From NCBI GenBank assembly GCA_039984955.1, contig JBDWTN010000007.1, forward strand, positions 2,488,501 to 2,552,500: a stretch of DNA of 64,000 bases, read 5' to 3'. A model generated the notes under the pieces. The model saw nothing but the letters and a program-made list of their open reading frames with translations. It did no database searches and was not told the DNA's origin. The position numbers were made by a program, and so were the translations under genes. Each line of letters starts with the position of its first letter. The stretch's first letter is position 1. The DNA comes from Marinobacter alexandrii (GTDB taxonomy: Bacteria; Bacteroidota; Bacteroidia; Cytophagales; Cyclobacteriaceae). This document shows, piece after piece, positions 1-8,844 of this stretch.

Positions 1-833
1 GACTGAGTCACTTAATTCCGCGGCTACTCATTGTTACATTATTGTTGAGTGGGTTTAATTATACCTACCTCCTTGTTATAGATTTTTTTACGGATACGGT
101 AGCAAAATCAGAGTTGATGCTTTTTACTGTATTGATAAATACGGTGGTTTATTGGGCTATTTATTTTATCTGGACGATTTTTTACTTTGCATTTCATTAC
201 GTTCAGAGATACAATAAGTCACTAAAAGCAGAAACTGCAGCAAGAGAAGTAGAGCTAAATAACCTGAAAGCCCAGCTAAATCCTCACTTCATTTTTAATG
301 CCTTGAATAGTATAAGAGCGTTAGTTGATGAAAACCCCAGAAAATCTAAAGAATCAATAACACAGCTTTCTCACATCTTAAGGAACTCGCTCATTAGCGA
401 TAGAAAAAAGCTAATTCCTTTTATGGAAGAGCTAAAAACCGTGATGGACTATTTGGCACTGGAATCAATAAGATACGAAGAGCGGCTGACTACCAAGTTT
501 GATATTGATCGAAATTCAGGAAAATACATGATCCCACCATTGATGCTTCAAACACTCGTGGAAAATGGGATAAAACATGGAATATCGAATTTGAAAAATG
601 GTGGTGAAATAAGTATTTCAACGACAGTCCGAAGAAAACAACTTCACCTACAAATCCGTAATACCGGACAGTTATCGAGAGAAAAAGATGTTTCAAAAGG
701 ATTTGGTCTTGCAAATACAAAGAAGAGACTGGAATTGATTTTTGGAGAAGGTGCTACTTTTGAAATAAAGAATGAATCAAAAAACACAGTTTTAACTTCT
801 ATTTCGATACCTTCAAGCGACAGATTGATGTAG
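1..833 (+). CDS. LytS/YehU-type sensor histidine kinase, 5' partial
   Basis: The reading frame is open from the first bases of the window, so the N-terminus lies outside; about 276 residues are visible. A hydrophobic membrane segment (about bases 115-200) is followed by a short coiled linker and the His_kinase H-box QLNPHFIFNALN, with the phospho-acceptor His codon at 285-287. The C-terminal ATPase has the N-box (VENGIKHG) and a G-box (GFGLANTKKRL). This is the short kinase architecture that pairs with LytTR regulators, and such a regulator follows 41 bases downstream, so the two very likely form one two-component system. The stimulus cannot be told because the sensor part is cut off. A TTG at 42 could be read as a start, but the upstream codons continue in frame and look coding. 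Confidence 0.9.
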   Translation, partial: LSHLIPRLLIVTLLLSGFNYTYLLVIDFFTDTVAKSELMLFTVLINTVVYWAIYFIWTIFYFAFHYVQRYNKSLKAETAAREVELNNLKAQLNPHFIFNALNSIRALVDENPRKSKESITQLSHILRNSLISDRKKLIPFMEELKTVMDYLALESIRYEERLTTKFDIDRNSGKYMIPPLMLQTLVENGIKHGISNLKNGGEISISTTVRRKQLHLQIRNTGQLSREKDVSKGFGLANTKKRLELIFGEGATFEIKNESKNTVLTSISIPSSDRLM

Positions 834-874
834 TTAAAAGGATATTTTCCACTAAGAAACCTGATCTATAAAGT

Positions 875-1585
875 ATGAAAGCAATTATTGTTGATGACGA
901 AAGGCTAGCTCGGAAGGAGTTAATGTCACTTTTGTCCAATCATCCTGAAATAGAAGTAATAGATGAAGCTGCGAATGCAGATGAGGCCATAGAAAAAATT
1001 GAAAAACAAGAACCGGATGTGGTTTTTCTTGATGTTCAAATGCCAGGTAAAACTGGGTTTGAAATGCTGGAAGGAATGGAAAGAGTTCCTCAAGTCATCT
1101 TTACGACAGCTTATGATGAATTTGCCTTAAAGGCGTTTGACTACAATGCCCTCGATTATTTGCTAAAACCTATTCAGCCAGAAAGATTGGCTGAGAGCCT
1201 AAATAAAGTTTCCACAAAGGCATCTAAAAAATCAGCCAAAGATCAAAAGTTGAGTAGTACCGATCAAGTGTTTGTAAAGGATGGAGATAAGTGTTGGTTC
1301 GTGAAATTAGAAGACGTAAGGCTATTTGAATCAGACGGAAATTATATCAAAGTCTACTTTGATAAATTCAAGCCAATGATTCACAAGTCATTAAATGCAC
1401 TAGATGAAAGACTAGACGATCGTCACTTTTTTAGAGCAAGCCGAAAACACATCATTAATTTAGGTTGGGTAGAGTCCATTGATACATGGTTTAACGGAGG
1501 GCTTTTGGTGCAATTAAAAGGAGGAGAAAAAATAGAAGTAAGCCGAAGACAATCTGCAAGATTTAGAGAAATGATGAGCCTTTAG
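875..1585 (+). CDS. LytTR-family response regulator
   Basis: A 236-residue cytoplasmic response regulator. Residues 1-115 form a receiver domain with the acidic pair D7-D8, phospho-acceptor D53 (FLDVQMPG), the TT switch residues (IFTTAYDEFA) and the conserved Lys in LLKPIQP. Residues about 130-236 form a LytTR DNA-binding domain (FESDGNYIKVYF, FFRASRKHIINL). It lies directly downstream of the LytS-type kinase, the expected cognate. Its stop overlaps by 4 bases the stop of the convergent gene on the other strand. LytTR proteins bind paired direct repeats; the target genes are not evident here. Confidence 0.93.
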   Translation: MKAIIVDDERLARKELMSLLSNHPEIEVIDEAANADEAIEKIEKQEPDVVFLDVQMPGKTGFEMLEGMERVPQVIFTTAYDEFALKAFDYNALDYLLKPIQPERLAESLNKVSTKASKKSAKDQKLSSTDQVFVKDGDKCWFVKLEDVRLFESDGNYIKVYFDKFKPMIHKSLNALDERLDDRHFFRASRKHIINLGWVESIDTWFNGGLLVQLKGGEKIEVSRRQSARFREMMSL

Positions 1586-1947
1586 TCCTTTACTACTTCG
1601 AGAAACTGTTTTTCGACTTGCCAGTCTTTTGAGAGAGTAAGGATGGCGGTGGTCTCCATCTCGGTGACATATCCTTTTTTATGTGTTTCTTCCCACACCT
1701 CCATCAAATGCTTGAGCCGATCTTGCTCACTCATTTTAACAAAAATTTTGGAGAGAAATTCACGAGATCTTTCAAAGGCGGATAAGTAATCTTCAGAAAT
1801 GAATCTATTAGCCCACTCCATTTCTTCCTTTGCTTGAAACTTCAAAGCAGTTTCTTCTAGCATAGCTTTTTCTTCCTCATCTAGTCCATGATAATGGAAA
1901 ATGAGAGATTTCAGCAGAAGCGTGGCTTTTTTTGTCGTAGCGTCCAT
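1582..1947 (-). CDS. conserved hypothetical protein, small helical
   Basis: A 121-residue, charged, probably all-helical cytoplasmic protein without signal peptide or membrane segment. I do not recognise the family. It follows hemW on the same strand with 20 bases between them, so both are probably in one transcript. It is convergent with the LytTR regulator, sharing 4 bases at the stops. An ATG start at 1947 and reading-frame length support a real gene; function unknown. Confidence 0.65.
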   Translation of the reverse strand: MDATTKKATLLLKSLIFHYHGLDEEEKAMLEETALKFQAKEEMEWANRFISEDYLSAFERSREFLSKIFVKMSEQDRLKHLMEVWEETHKKGYVTEMETTAILTLSKDWQVEKQFLEVVKD

Positions 1948-1967
1948 TGGAGCTGCAAAAGTAGGCG

Positions 1968-3095
1968 TTATTCGGGAAAAAACAGGCGCAAAGCTATTTC
2001 ATCTGCAACAAGAAACCCATGAGGCTTTAAGCGGATGTGCTTGTTGTCTATTTCCACAAGATTCTGCGAAACCATTTCTCGAATTAGAGCATCATGATGA
2101 GCCATAAAATTGATCAGTAATCCTTGATCAATTTCTTCAATCAATAGGCCTTGATTAGTCCTTAGCTGCGTAAGTATTTTTTCATTGACAAGCTGAACTT
2201 TAGATAAGGTTTCAGTTTCTGAATATGGTTCATTTTTATGTAAAGCTCTGAGGTATTGCGCATTGTTGCGCATATTGAAGCGCCTTGATGTACTATTAAA
2301 TGAGTGTGCCCCAGGACCAACACCTAAATAGGGGACCCCATTCCAATAAGCGTTATTGTGTCTTGAAGAGAATCCGGCCTTACCGAAATTGGATACTTCA
2401 TACTGAATAAATCCATTAGATGTTAAAAAATCTATTGCGAACAAATACTGTTTTGCTGCCTCATCTTCTGGAACTTCTATAAGCTTTTGTTCACGTTCCC
2501 ATTTTCCAAAGACAGTTTTATCCTCTATTGTCAATCCATATAATGAAATATGCTCTGGTTCTAAATCACTTAGAGTAGCTAAATCGGTCTCCCACTCTTT
2601 TCTGTTATGATCTGGGATCGCATAAATAAGATCTAGAGAAATGTTTTTGAATCCTACTTTTCTGGCATTTTCATACGCAGAGATTGATTGATTAGAATTG
2701 TGCGCACGATTCATCCAGTTGAGCTTTTCTGAGTTGAATGTTTGTATGCCTATACTCAAACGATTGATGCCATTATCAAAAATTGAATTTGCTTGATCTA
2801 AAGTAAGATCTTCTGGATTTGCCTCTAATGTTATTTCAGCTTCATTATCTATTTCATAATGATCTTGCAGAGAAGCCATTATTTTTTTTAATTGAACTTC
2901 TTTGAGCAAAGAAGGTGTTCCTCCGCCAAAATAGATAGTCTTTACAGGCTCTTCTAAGTAATCTTCTCTTTCTTTCAATTCCAGTATGATTGCATCGACC
3001 ATTTCATCTTGCTTGGAGAGATTAGTGCTGAAATGAAAATCACAATAATGACATGCCTGTCTGCAAAAAGGAATATGAATGTAAATGCCTGCCAT
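1968..3095 (-). CDS. hemW: radical SAM heme chaperone HemW (CPO-III-like)
   Basis: A 375-residue protein of the HemN/HemW radical SAM family. The N-terminus has the cluster motif C11-x3-C15-x2-C18 (FCRQACHYCDF), then the glycine-rich SAM motif YFGGGTPS and the family signature GIQTFNSEKL. A C-terminal HemW domain follows (about residues 270-375). The length and the cysteines at the extreme N-terminus fit HemW, a heme-binding chaperone often misannotated as coproporphyrinogen III oxidase, rather than true HemN, which is longer. It is divergent from the Omp85-like gene, with only 26 bases between starts. Nearby hemD (5829) also concerns tetrapyrroles, but they are in different transcripts. Confidence 0.9.
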   Translation of the reverse strand: MAGIYIHIPFCRQACHYCDFHFSTNLSKQDEMVDAIILELKEREDYLEEPVKTIYFGGGTPSLLKEVQLKKIMASLQDHYEIDNEAEITLEANPEDLTLDQANSIFDNGINRLSIGIQTFNSEKLNWMNRAHNSNQSISAYENARKVGFKNISLDLIYAIPDHNRKEWETDLATLSDLEPEHISLYGLTIEDKTVFGKWEREQKLIEVPEDEAAKQYLFAIDFLTSNGFIQYEVSNFGKAGFSSRHNNAYWNGVPYLGVGPGAHSFNSTSRRFNMRNNAQYLRALHKNEPYSETETLSKVQLVNEKILTQLRTNQGLLIEEIDQGLLINFMAHHDALIREMVSQNLVEIDNKHIRLKPHGFLVADEIALRLFFPE

Positions 3096-3121
3096 GATTT
3101 GGAGCTAAATTGCAAAGACCG

Positions 3122-4735
3122 ATGCAAAGAATTCTGATTCTGTTGGTTTTTATGCTTGCTTTTTCTGCCAAGGCTCAAATTAATGCTGAAATATTTGAGG
3201 ATGGAGACCCTTATGATGCGAGGGTTTTTTCGGATTCCCTTCAGTTATCTGAATTTGTGACTGACCTTCAGTTGAGCTGGATAAACAAAGGATATTTTTT
3301 CTCAGGAGTTGATTCAATAAATGTATCATCACAAACTATAAGAATTTATCTCCATAAAGGGGATATGATGAACGCTAGATTCGAAGGATTTAAGGGTAAG
3401 AACCTTGATAAACACCTACAAAGGGAGTTAAGCTCATATGCCAATAGAGGCTATCCATTTGCTAGTTTCGAATTGGATTCGCTAAAATTTTTAAATAAAA
3501 ATACGCTTGCTGGGAAAATTCGGATAACCTCTGGACCTGAGATTATTTATGACTCAGCCTTTTTTTTCACAAAACCTAAAACGAGTACATCATATATATA
3601 TCAGCTTTTGGATATGGTTCCTGGAGATTTATTTAGTGAGAAAAATCATAAAGAAATTTCACGTAAAATCGAGCGATCACCCTTTCTTTTGATAAATCGT
3701 CCACCCGATCTGTCATTTAAGAAAAATAGAGCAATTACTTTCTTAGATATAAAAGAAGAAGCGTCAAGTACATTTCAAGGGGTTGTAGGACTTCAACAAG
3801 GTAGTGAGGGGAGAACAACGGCTGTTGGAAGCGTGGAATTAGATATTCAGAACTTATTTAGATCAGGTAAACAATTTAAATTTTCTTGGGAGAGCTTTTC
3901 CGAATCTTCACAGGAGTTAAATGTTTATTATAAGCATCCATTTTTTCTTGATTCTAAGCTATCACCTTCTTTTAGATTCGAATTACTTAAACAAGATACA
4001 ACATTCCTGACTCGCCTTGTTGGAATTGGTATTCACACCTTTATTTCACCAAGGACTCAACTCTTTCTTGAATATGAAAGAACAGGTGGGACTCTTTTAT
4101 CAACAGATATAGAACTGTTGTCTATATCAGGTTTAGCGGACTTCACCCGAACTAATTATTTAATTCAATTTTCAAGAGGAGTATTTTCCAGTCTTGGGAA
4201 ATTTAAAAAAGCGATGGCATGGAATATATCATCCGCTGTAGGAAGAAAATCAATAGATAGGAATTTGAATTTGCCAGACTCTTATTACGATACTATTCAG
4301 TTTCAAACAAATGCATACAGATTAGAAGGACATATTGCATATCAATTGCCGGTATTAAAACGTCAAGCTTTTTTTCATTCTGTCAGAGTTGGTGTCTTGG
4401 AAAATGATGAGCTCCTAAGAAATGAACTTTATCGCATCGGAGGATTGAGGTCGCTTAGAGGGTTTAACGAAAAATCAATTTTTGCTGAGCAATTTCTTCT
4501 AAGCAGATTTGAGTTCCGATCATTTTTTGAAAATAACAGCTATGCGTATGTTTTGTATGACCAATTAGTATATAGTGGATCATTATCTGACCAACCTTTT
4601 GGTGTAGGTTTAGGGTTTGCTCTTGCAACTTCGTCAGGTCAATTTAGTTTTGCACTTGCTGTGGGAAAATCAATTGATCAAGCAATATCTTTTTCTACTA
4701 TGAAAGCTCATTTTGGATACGTCGCAAAATTCTAA
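3122..4735 (+). CDS. Omp85/BamA-TamA-like outer-membrane protein
   Basis: A 537-residue outer-membrane protein. The ATG at 3122 gives a clean signal peptide (MQRILILLVFMLAFSAKAQ); an in-frame TTG four codons earlier is less likely. Residues about 40-200 look like POTRA-type periplasmic domains, and about 220-537 a 16-strand-type bacterial surface antigen barrel. The Omp85 hallmark in loop L6 is visible as GGLRSLRGFNE, and the protein ends in an aromatic residue (VAKF). It is shorter than BamA, closer to TamA or accessory Omp85 members, so translocation or insertion of outer-membrane components is likely but the client is unknown. Its stop overlaps the next start in TAATG. Confidence 0.85.
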   Translation: MQRILILLVFMLAFSAKAQINAEIFEDGDPYDARVFSDSLQLSEFVTDLQLSWINKGYFFSGVDSINVSSQTIRIYLHKGDMMNARFEGFKGKNLDKHLQRELSSYANRGYPFASFELDSLKFLNKNTLAGKIRITSGPEIIYDSAFFFTKPKTSTSYIYQLLDMVPGDLFSEKNHKEISRKIERSPFLLINRPPDLSFKKNRAITFLDIKEEASSTFQGVVGLQQGSEGRTTAVGSVELDIQNLFRSGKQFKFSWESFSESSQELNVYYKHPFFLDSKLSPSFRFELLKQDTTFLTRLVGIGIHTFISPRTQLFLEYERTGGTLLSTDIELLSISGLADFTRTNYLIQFSRGVFSSLGKFKKAMAWNISSAVGRKSIDRNLNLPDSYYDTIQFQTNAYRLEGHIAYQLPVLKRQAFFHSVRVGVLENDELLRNELYRIGGLRSLRGFNEKSIFAEQFLLSRFEFRSFFENNSYAYVLYDQLVYSGSLSDQPFGVGLGFALATSSGQFSFALAVGKSIDQAISFSTMKAHFGYVAKF

Positions 4736-5808
4736 TGAAAATACTTTTTACGTGCCTTCTACTACCTGTATGCTTGTTGACCTTTAGTCAGCAAGACACA
4801 ATTGTCATCACTGATTACACGAAAATACTGGTCGAGATTGACAATGATGGTGATATTTCACCTATAGCTTCGCTTGATATTGAAAAAGCAGGTTTTTTCA
4901 TCAACGCAAAGCCACAAGGACAAATTAGAATTTGTCATCCAGATCTTTTCGTTTGGGTCAATGGAAGATTGTTTGATAAGATTTCTGGTTGTAAAATCTA
5001 TGATCCAGATTCTTTACTAGGGGGATCTAAAATGGATACACTTTATCTCTCTTTAAGTTCGAAATCAAGTCTGGATCAACTCGTATGTGAGCTTATTATT
5101 TATGAAGAATTGTTGGTCGTTAAGGAGGAGGTTTCTGCCCCAAGAAATAGTAGAAGTATACTCTCTGAATTTGTGATTATTAGCCTTATCTTTTTATTGA
5201 TACTACTTGGGGTTATTGTTAGCTCGCAATCTTCCCGTGTGTCTTATATGGCAAGTAAAACATTCACTTTTAAAATAAGTGCATATGAGTTTGTAAATAC
5301 GAATTTTTATAGTGGTTCAAGCATGTATTTGCTTTCTTTCTTTTCAGTAGCATTAGCATTTCTGGGGATCTATCTAAGTAACCTATTAGGTCTTGGCTGG
5401 GTAGAGCAAAAATCTATCTTTGGACTACTCTGGATTTGGTTACAATTCTCTGTTGTAATTTTTCTGATCATCATTATGAAATGGATTGTGGTTTCTCTGA
5501 TTGCAAAACTCTTCTATTTCAAAGGGCTTAAAAATTTTCAACTTTTTGATTTCTTGAATTTTAATTTAGTTCTGCTTATTCCTGTATTGGGGTTTATTGC
5601 ACTGGATTTTGTTCTAAATAATGAATATTCTTCGTGGGTATCTTCAGGCTTTGTTATTGTCTTCCCGATCATATTAATCTTATTCGTTTTATGGTTCACT
5701 TTAAAATTTGTTAATAATTCTCCACGTAAAAAACTTGTTATTATTTCCTACCTTTGTGCCACAGAAATCATCCCTGCCACGATTTTGCTTGGATGGTTCT
5801 TTAAATAA
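4735..5808 (+). CDS. DUF4271-type membrane protein
   Basis: A 357-residue protein with a signal peptide (MKILFTCLLLPVCLLTFSQ), an exported soluble region of about 120 residues, and six or so hydrophobic segments (first near residues 144-163, the rest from about 195 to the C-terminus). This layout, and its place immediately before hemD, match the Bacteroidota family DUF4271, whose function is unknown. It is translationally coupled to the Omp85-like gene by a 1-base TAATG overlap, and hemD begins 20 bases later, suggesting one operon. Family assignment is from recollection of pattern and context, not from a search. Confidence 0.7.
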   Translation: MKILFTCLLLPVCLLTFSQQDTIVITDYTKILVEIDNDGDISPIASLDIEKAGFFINAKPQGQIRICHPDLFVWVNGRLFDKISGCKIYDPDSLLGGSKMDTLYLSLSSKSSLDQLVCELIIYEELLVVKEEVSAPRNSRSILSEFVIISLIFLLILLGVIVSSQSSRVSYMASKTFTFKISAYEFVNTNFYSGSSMYLLSFFSVALAFLGIYLSNLLGLGWVEQKSIFGLLWIWLQFSVVIFLIIIMKWIVVSLIAKLFYFKGLKNFQLFDFLNFNLVLLIPVLGFIALDFVLNNEYSSWVSSGFVIVFPIILILFVLWFTLKFVNNSPRKKLVIISYLCATEIIPATILLGWFFK

Positions 5809-5828
5809 TCATAAAAGCAGAAATTTAC

Positions 5829-6620
5829 ATGAGTGCGATTGATGACCTTTTGGTAATGGATAAAGAGCGTTTGAAGAGTGTAAAAAACATTTTAGTATCA
5901 CAGCCCGAGCCGTCCGAGCCGAATTCTCCATATCAAAAATTAGCGGAAAAATGCAAAGTGAAAATTGACTTTCGTCAATTCATTGAAATTGATCCAGTAG
6001 AGATAAAAGAGTTCCGAAAGCAAAAAGTCAACATACTTGATCATACAGCTGTAATTTTTACCAGTAGAAATGCAGTAGATCACTTTTTCAGACTTGCCAC
6101 AGAAAGTAAGATTGAAATCCCTACGGATATGAAGTACTTCTGTATTTCAGAGACAACTGCTAATTATCTTCAGAAGTATATAGTCATACGGAAAAGAAAG
6201 ATTTTCACAGGAGAGCGTACTGCTGCTGATTTGCTTAATGTTATTAAAAAGCATAAATCGGAGAAATTTATTTTCCCATGCTCAAATATCAGAACTGAAC
6301 ATATCCCTGATTTTTTAAATGAGAATGGATATGATTGGTCAGAGGCTACTATCTACCGAACTGTGGCATCAGATTTATCTGACCTTGACGATGTCACCTA
6401 TGATGTGATCGCTTTCTTTAGTCCTTCAGGTATTGAGTCTCTACTTCAAAATTTCCCTGATTTTAAGCAAAACAATACAAGGATAGCAGCTTTTGGCCCC
6501 ACTACATCAAAGGCAGTGAAAGACGCAGGGTTAATTCTGGATATTCAAGCACCTTTGCCAAATGCCCCATCGATGACTGGAGCTTTAGAGGTATATATCA
6601 AAGAAGCAAATAACCTTTAG
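5829..6620 (+). CDS. hemD: uroporphyrinogen-III synthase family protein
   Basis: A 263-residue cytoplasmic protein of the HemD family, which closes hydroxymethylbilane to uroporphyrinogen III in tetrapyrrole synthesis. HemD is poorly conserved; the recognisable parts are the first half-domain (VIFTSRNAVDHFF), the hinge, and the second half-domain with VIAFFSPSGIESLL and AAFGPTTSKAVKDAGL. The N-terminal stretch of about 20 residues is longer than in Enterobacteria. It ends the three-gene run that begins with the Omp85-like gene, and porP starts 47 bases later. Confidence 0.85.
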   Translation: MSAIDDLLVMDKERLKSVKNILVSQPEPSEPNSPYQKLAEKCKVKIDFRQFIEIDPVEIKEFRKQKVNILDHTAVIFTSRNAVDHFFRLATESKIEIPTDMKYFCISETTANYLQKYIVIRKRKIFTGERTAADLLNVIKKHKSEKFIFPCSNIRTEHIPDFLNENGYDWSEATIYRTVASDLSDLDDVTYDVIAFFSPSGIESLLQNFPDFKQNNTRIAAFGPTTSKAVKDAGLILDIQAPLPNAPSMTGALEVYIKEANNL

Positions 6621-6667
6621 TACTTTTTAAATAAGGGTATGTAAATTGTAGGGGTTATACTTACAAT

Positions 6668-7621
6668 ATGAAAAATAACCTTCGACAGTTATTTATTCTG
6701 ATCTTAATTCTTGTAGGTCAAAATGTTTTTGGACAGAATGATTTTTTCTTCAATCATTACATGTTCAATCCATCGTACTACAACCCAGGTTGGATTGGGA
6801 CAGAGAAGCAGGCTTTTGTAGCTGCGCATCACAGAACACAGTGGGCTGGTTATGACGCTTCCTTTGATCCAGAAGGAGCTCCAACGACTCAGCTTGTATC
6901 TCTAGTGGTTCCTGTAAAAAGTGCCATATCTGGATTTGGCGTATCAGTTTCCAATGATCGAACAGGACCATTAAGTTCCTTACAAGCAAGGTTTTCAGTT
7001 TCTTACAGTAAAAAAGTTGGTTTCGGAGAATTTTCACTAGGAATCATGCCTGCACTTAATTTTTTGTCTACAAATAGCAATTATCGATTTGAAGATGGAG
7101 GAGATAGGCTTATACCTGTAGAAGGAGAGTCTCAGTTAAAACCTAATCTTCATGCAGGCTTATACTTTCTATCAAATAGAAATTATTTCATTGGTGCATC
7201 AGTTGAAAATATTATAGAGCCTGGATTTGATTTTGGTACTGATGCTGCCAACATAATTCCAATCAACTACATTTTAATGGCTGGTACAACAATGGGGCTT
7301 ACAAGAGATTTAATTCTCAATCCAACTATTCTTATTCGTTCAGATCTAAATTCGTATACCTATGATATAAGTGCGGTAGCCATTTATCAAGAAAGAATGT
7401 GGGGAGGGCTTGCTTTCAGAAGAGGAGAATCCTTAAGTCTATTACTTGGATATTCTTTTTTAGAAAACAATAAGCTTAAGGCAGGATACTCATTCGATTA
7501 TGTAATAAAGAACAGAGATGCGAAGCAGCCGACATCTCATGAAGTGTTTTTGAGGTACGATTTGCCAGATTTAGTATTTGGCGGAAGAAAGGCTGTAAAA
7601 ACCCCGAGATTCACTTTTTAG
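6668..7621 (+). CDS. porP: PorP/SprF-family type IX secretion outer-membrane protein
   Basis: A 317-residue exported protein: signal peptide MKNNLRQLFILILILVGQNVFGQ, then the family start NDFFFNHYMFNPSYYNPGWIG. The remainder is a beta-barrel-like sequence of alternating hydrophobic strands (for example VGFGEFSLGIMPALNFLS). PorP/SprF proteins are outer-membrane parts of the T9SS; in Porphyromonas gingivalis porP heads the porPKLMN operon, and here it likewise precedes gldK. The last segment (VKTPRFTF) ends in the Phe typical of outer-membrane barrels. Paralogues are common in Bacteroidota; the gldKLMN linkage makes this the core-system copy. Confidence 0.92.
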   Translation: MKNNLRQLFILILILVGQNVFGQNDFFFNHYMFNPSYYNPGWIGTEKQAFVAAHHRTQWAGYDASFDPEGAPTTQLVSLVVPVKSAISGFGVSVSNDRTGPLSSLQARFSVSYSKKVGFGEFSLGIMPALNFLSTNSNYRFEDGGDRLIPVEGESQLKPNLHAGLYFLSNRNYFIGASVENIIEPGFDFGTDAANIIPINYILMAGTTMGLTRDLILNPTILIRSDLNSYTYDISAVAIYQERMWGGLAFRRGESLSLLLGYSFLENNKLKAGYSFDYVIKNRDAKQPTSHEVFLRYDLPDLVFGGRKAVKTPRFTF

Positions 7622-7766
7622 TCATAAGGATAAAAGCCTTCATCCAAAATTGAAAGCAAAACTTGTCCAGTCTCAGGATATGATTATATATTTAGGCAGA
7701 ATATCGTGCAATAATTCTTGTTAAAGTTTGTTTATTTTACATACTTGCATGTTGAATAAAGGTGTT

Positions 7767-8801
7767 ATGAATAAAATGCGTGTTTTTACAATATCAAATT
7801 GTACTGTCCTTTGCTGTGCCATAATTCTAACAGGTTGTGGTCTTTTTGGCGGAGATCAAGGTGACAGAGGTGAGCTTATAGGAGCTCCGGATAGATTAGG
7901 TTGGGAAATGACTAGGCCATTTGGTATGGTCTCAGTTCCTTCTGGAACATTCCATATGGGTCAAGCTGATGAAGATGTAGCTGCTACCCAGATAAATTTT
8001 AATAAACAGGTTACCATCGGAGGTTTCTTTATGGATGATACTGAAATCACCAATAACGAATACCGACAGTTCACTCAAAATCTTCAGGAAAGTTCAGAGA
8101 TCGATTTACCAACAGGGTATTCAATTGCTGACCTGATACCTGATACAACTGTTTGGACAAGAGATTATACTCATCATATGGGTGATCCTTTAGTAGTATA
8201 CTATTGGTCTCATCCTGCATTTGATGATTATCCTGTTGTTGGGGTTGATTGGAATGCTGCGAAATATTTCAGCGAATGGAGAACCAACTATCTTAATGAT
8301 TACAGATCAAGTGTAGGTTTGCCTGTTATGCCAAACTTCCGATTGCCTTCTGAAGCAGAATGGGAATATGCCTCTCGAGGTGGAAGAGACATGGCTAAGT
8401 ATCCTTGGGGTAATCCATATATAAGAAATGCAAAAGGTTGCCTTTTGGCAAACTTTAAACCTGGAAGAGGTAACTATTTTGATGATGGGTATGCTTACAC
8501 CTCTCCTATTGGAACCTATTTTGCAAACGAGTATGGCCTCTACGATATGGCAGGAAATGTTGCTGAATGGTGTGAAGATGCATATAACCCTTCAGCAATG
8601 CCATTAACATGGGATTTGAACCCAACTTATTTTGATGATAATATTCCTTTCAAAGTGATCCGAGGAGGGTCATGGAAAGATATAGCATATTTCTTGGAGA
8701 CTGGTACTCGTTCTTATGAGCATCAGGATACTACCAGAGCGTCAATCGGATTTAGATGCGCAATGACATATCTAGGAAGATCATCAGGATACGAATTTTA
8801 A
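7767..8801 (+). CDS. gldK: GldK/PorK type IX secretion lipoprotein
   Basis: A 344-residue outer-membrane lipoprotein that, with GldN, forms the periplasmic ring of the T9SS. From the chosen ATG (7767) the signal peptide ends in the lipobox ILTGC with Cys24; ATGs at 7749 and 7776 are alternatives. The body is a formylglycine-generating-enzyme (SUMF1) fold: MVSVPSGTFHMGQAD, DDTEITNNEYRQF, LPSEAEWEYASRGG, MAGNVAEWCEDAY and VIRGGSWKD, ending in GFRCAM. In GldK the fold is structural. The gene is 145 bases after porP and 43 before gldL. Confidence 0.95.
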   Translation: MNKMRVFTISNCTVLCCAIILTGCGLFGGDQGDRGELIGAPDRLGWEMTRPFGMVSVPSGTFHMGQADEDVAATQINFNKQVTIGGFFMDDTEITNNEYRQFTQNLQESSEIDLPTGYSIADLIPDTTVWTRDYTHHMGDPLVVYYWSHPAFDDYPVVGVDWNAAKYFSEWRTNYLNDYRSSVGLPVMPNFRLPSEAEWEYASRGGRDMAKYPWGNPYIRNAKGCLLANFKPGRGNYFDDGYAYTSPIGTYFANEYGLYDMAGNVAEWCEDAYNPSAMPLTWDLNPTYFDDNIPFKVIRGGSWKDIAYFLETGTRSYEHQDTTRASIGFRCAMTYLGRSSGYEF

Positions 8802-8844
8802 TAAAACCAAAAACGAATAAATTACTAACCTAAATATTATAACA

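Noticed and set aside
7722-7730. TAAAGTTTG before gldK as a promoter
   Set aside because: One base too long for TAnnTTTG, and no -33 box at a proper distance.
7767-8801. gldK product as an active formylglycine-generating enzyme
   Set aside because: Lipoprotein signal, porP-gldLMN linkage and family identity show the structural T9SS protein; no sulfatase gene nearby.
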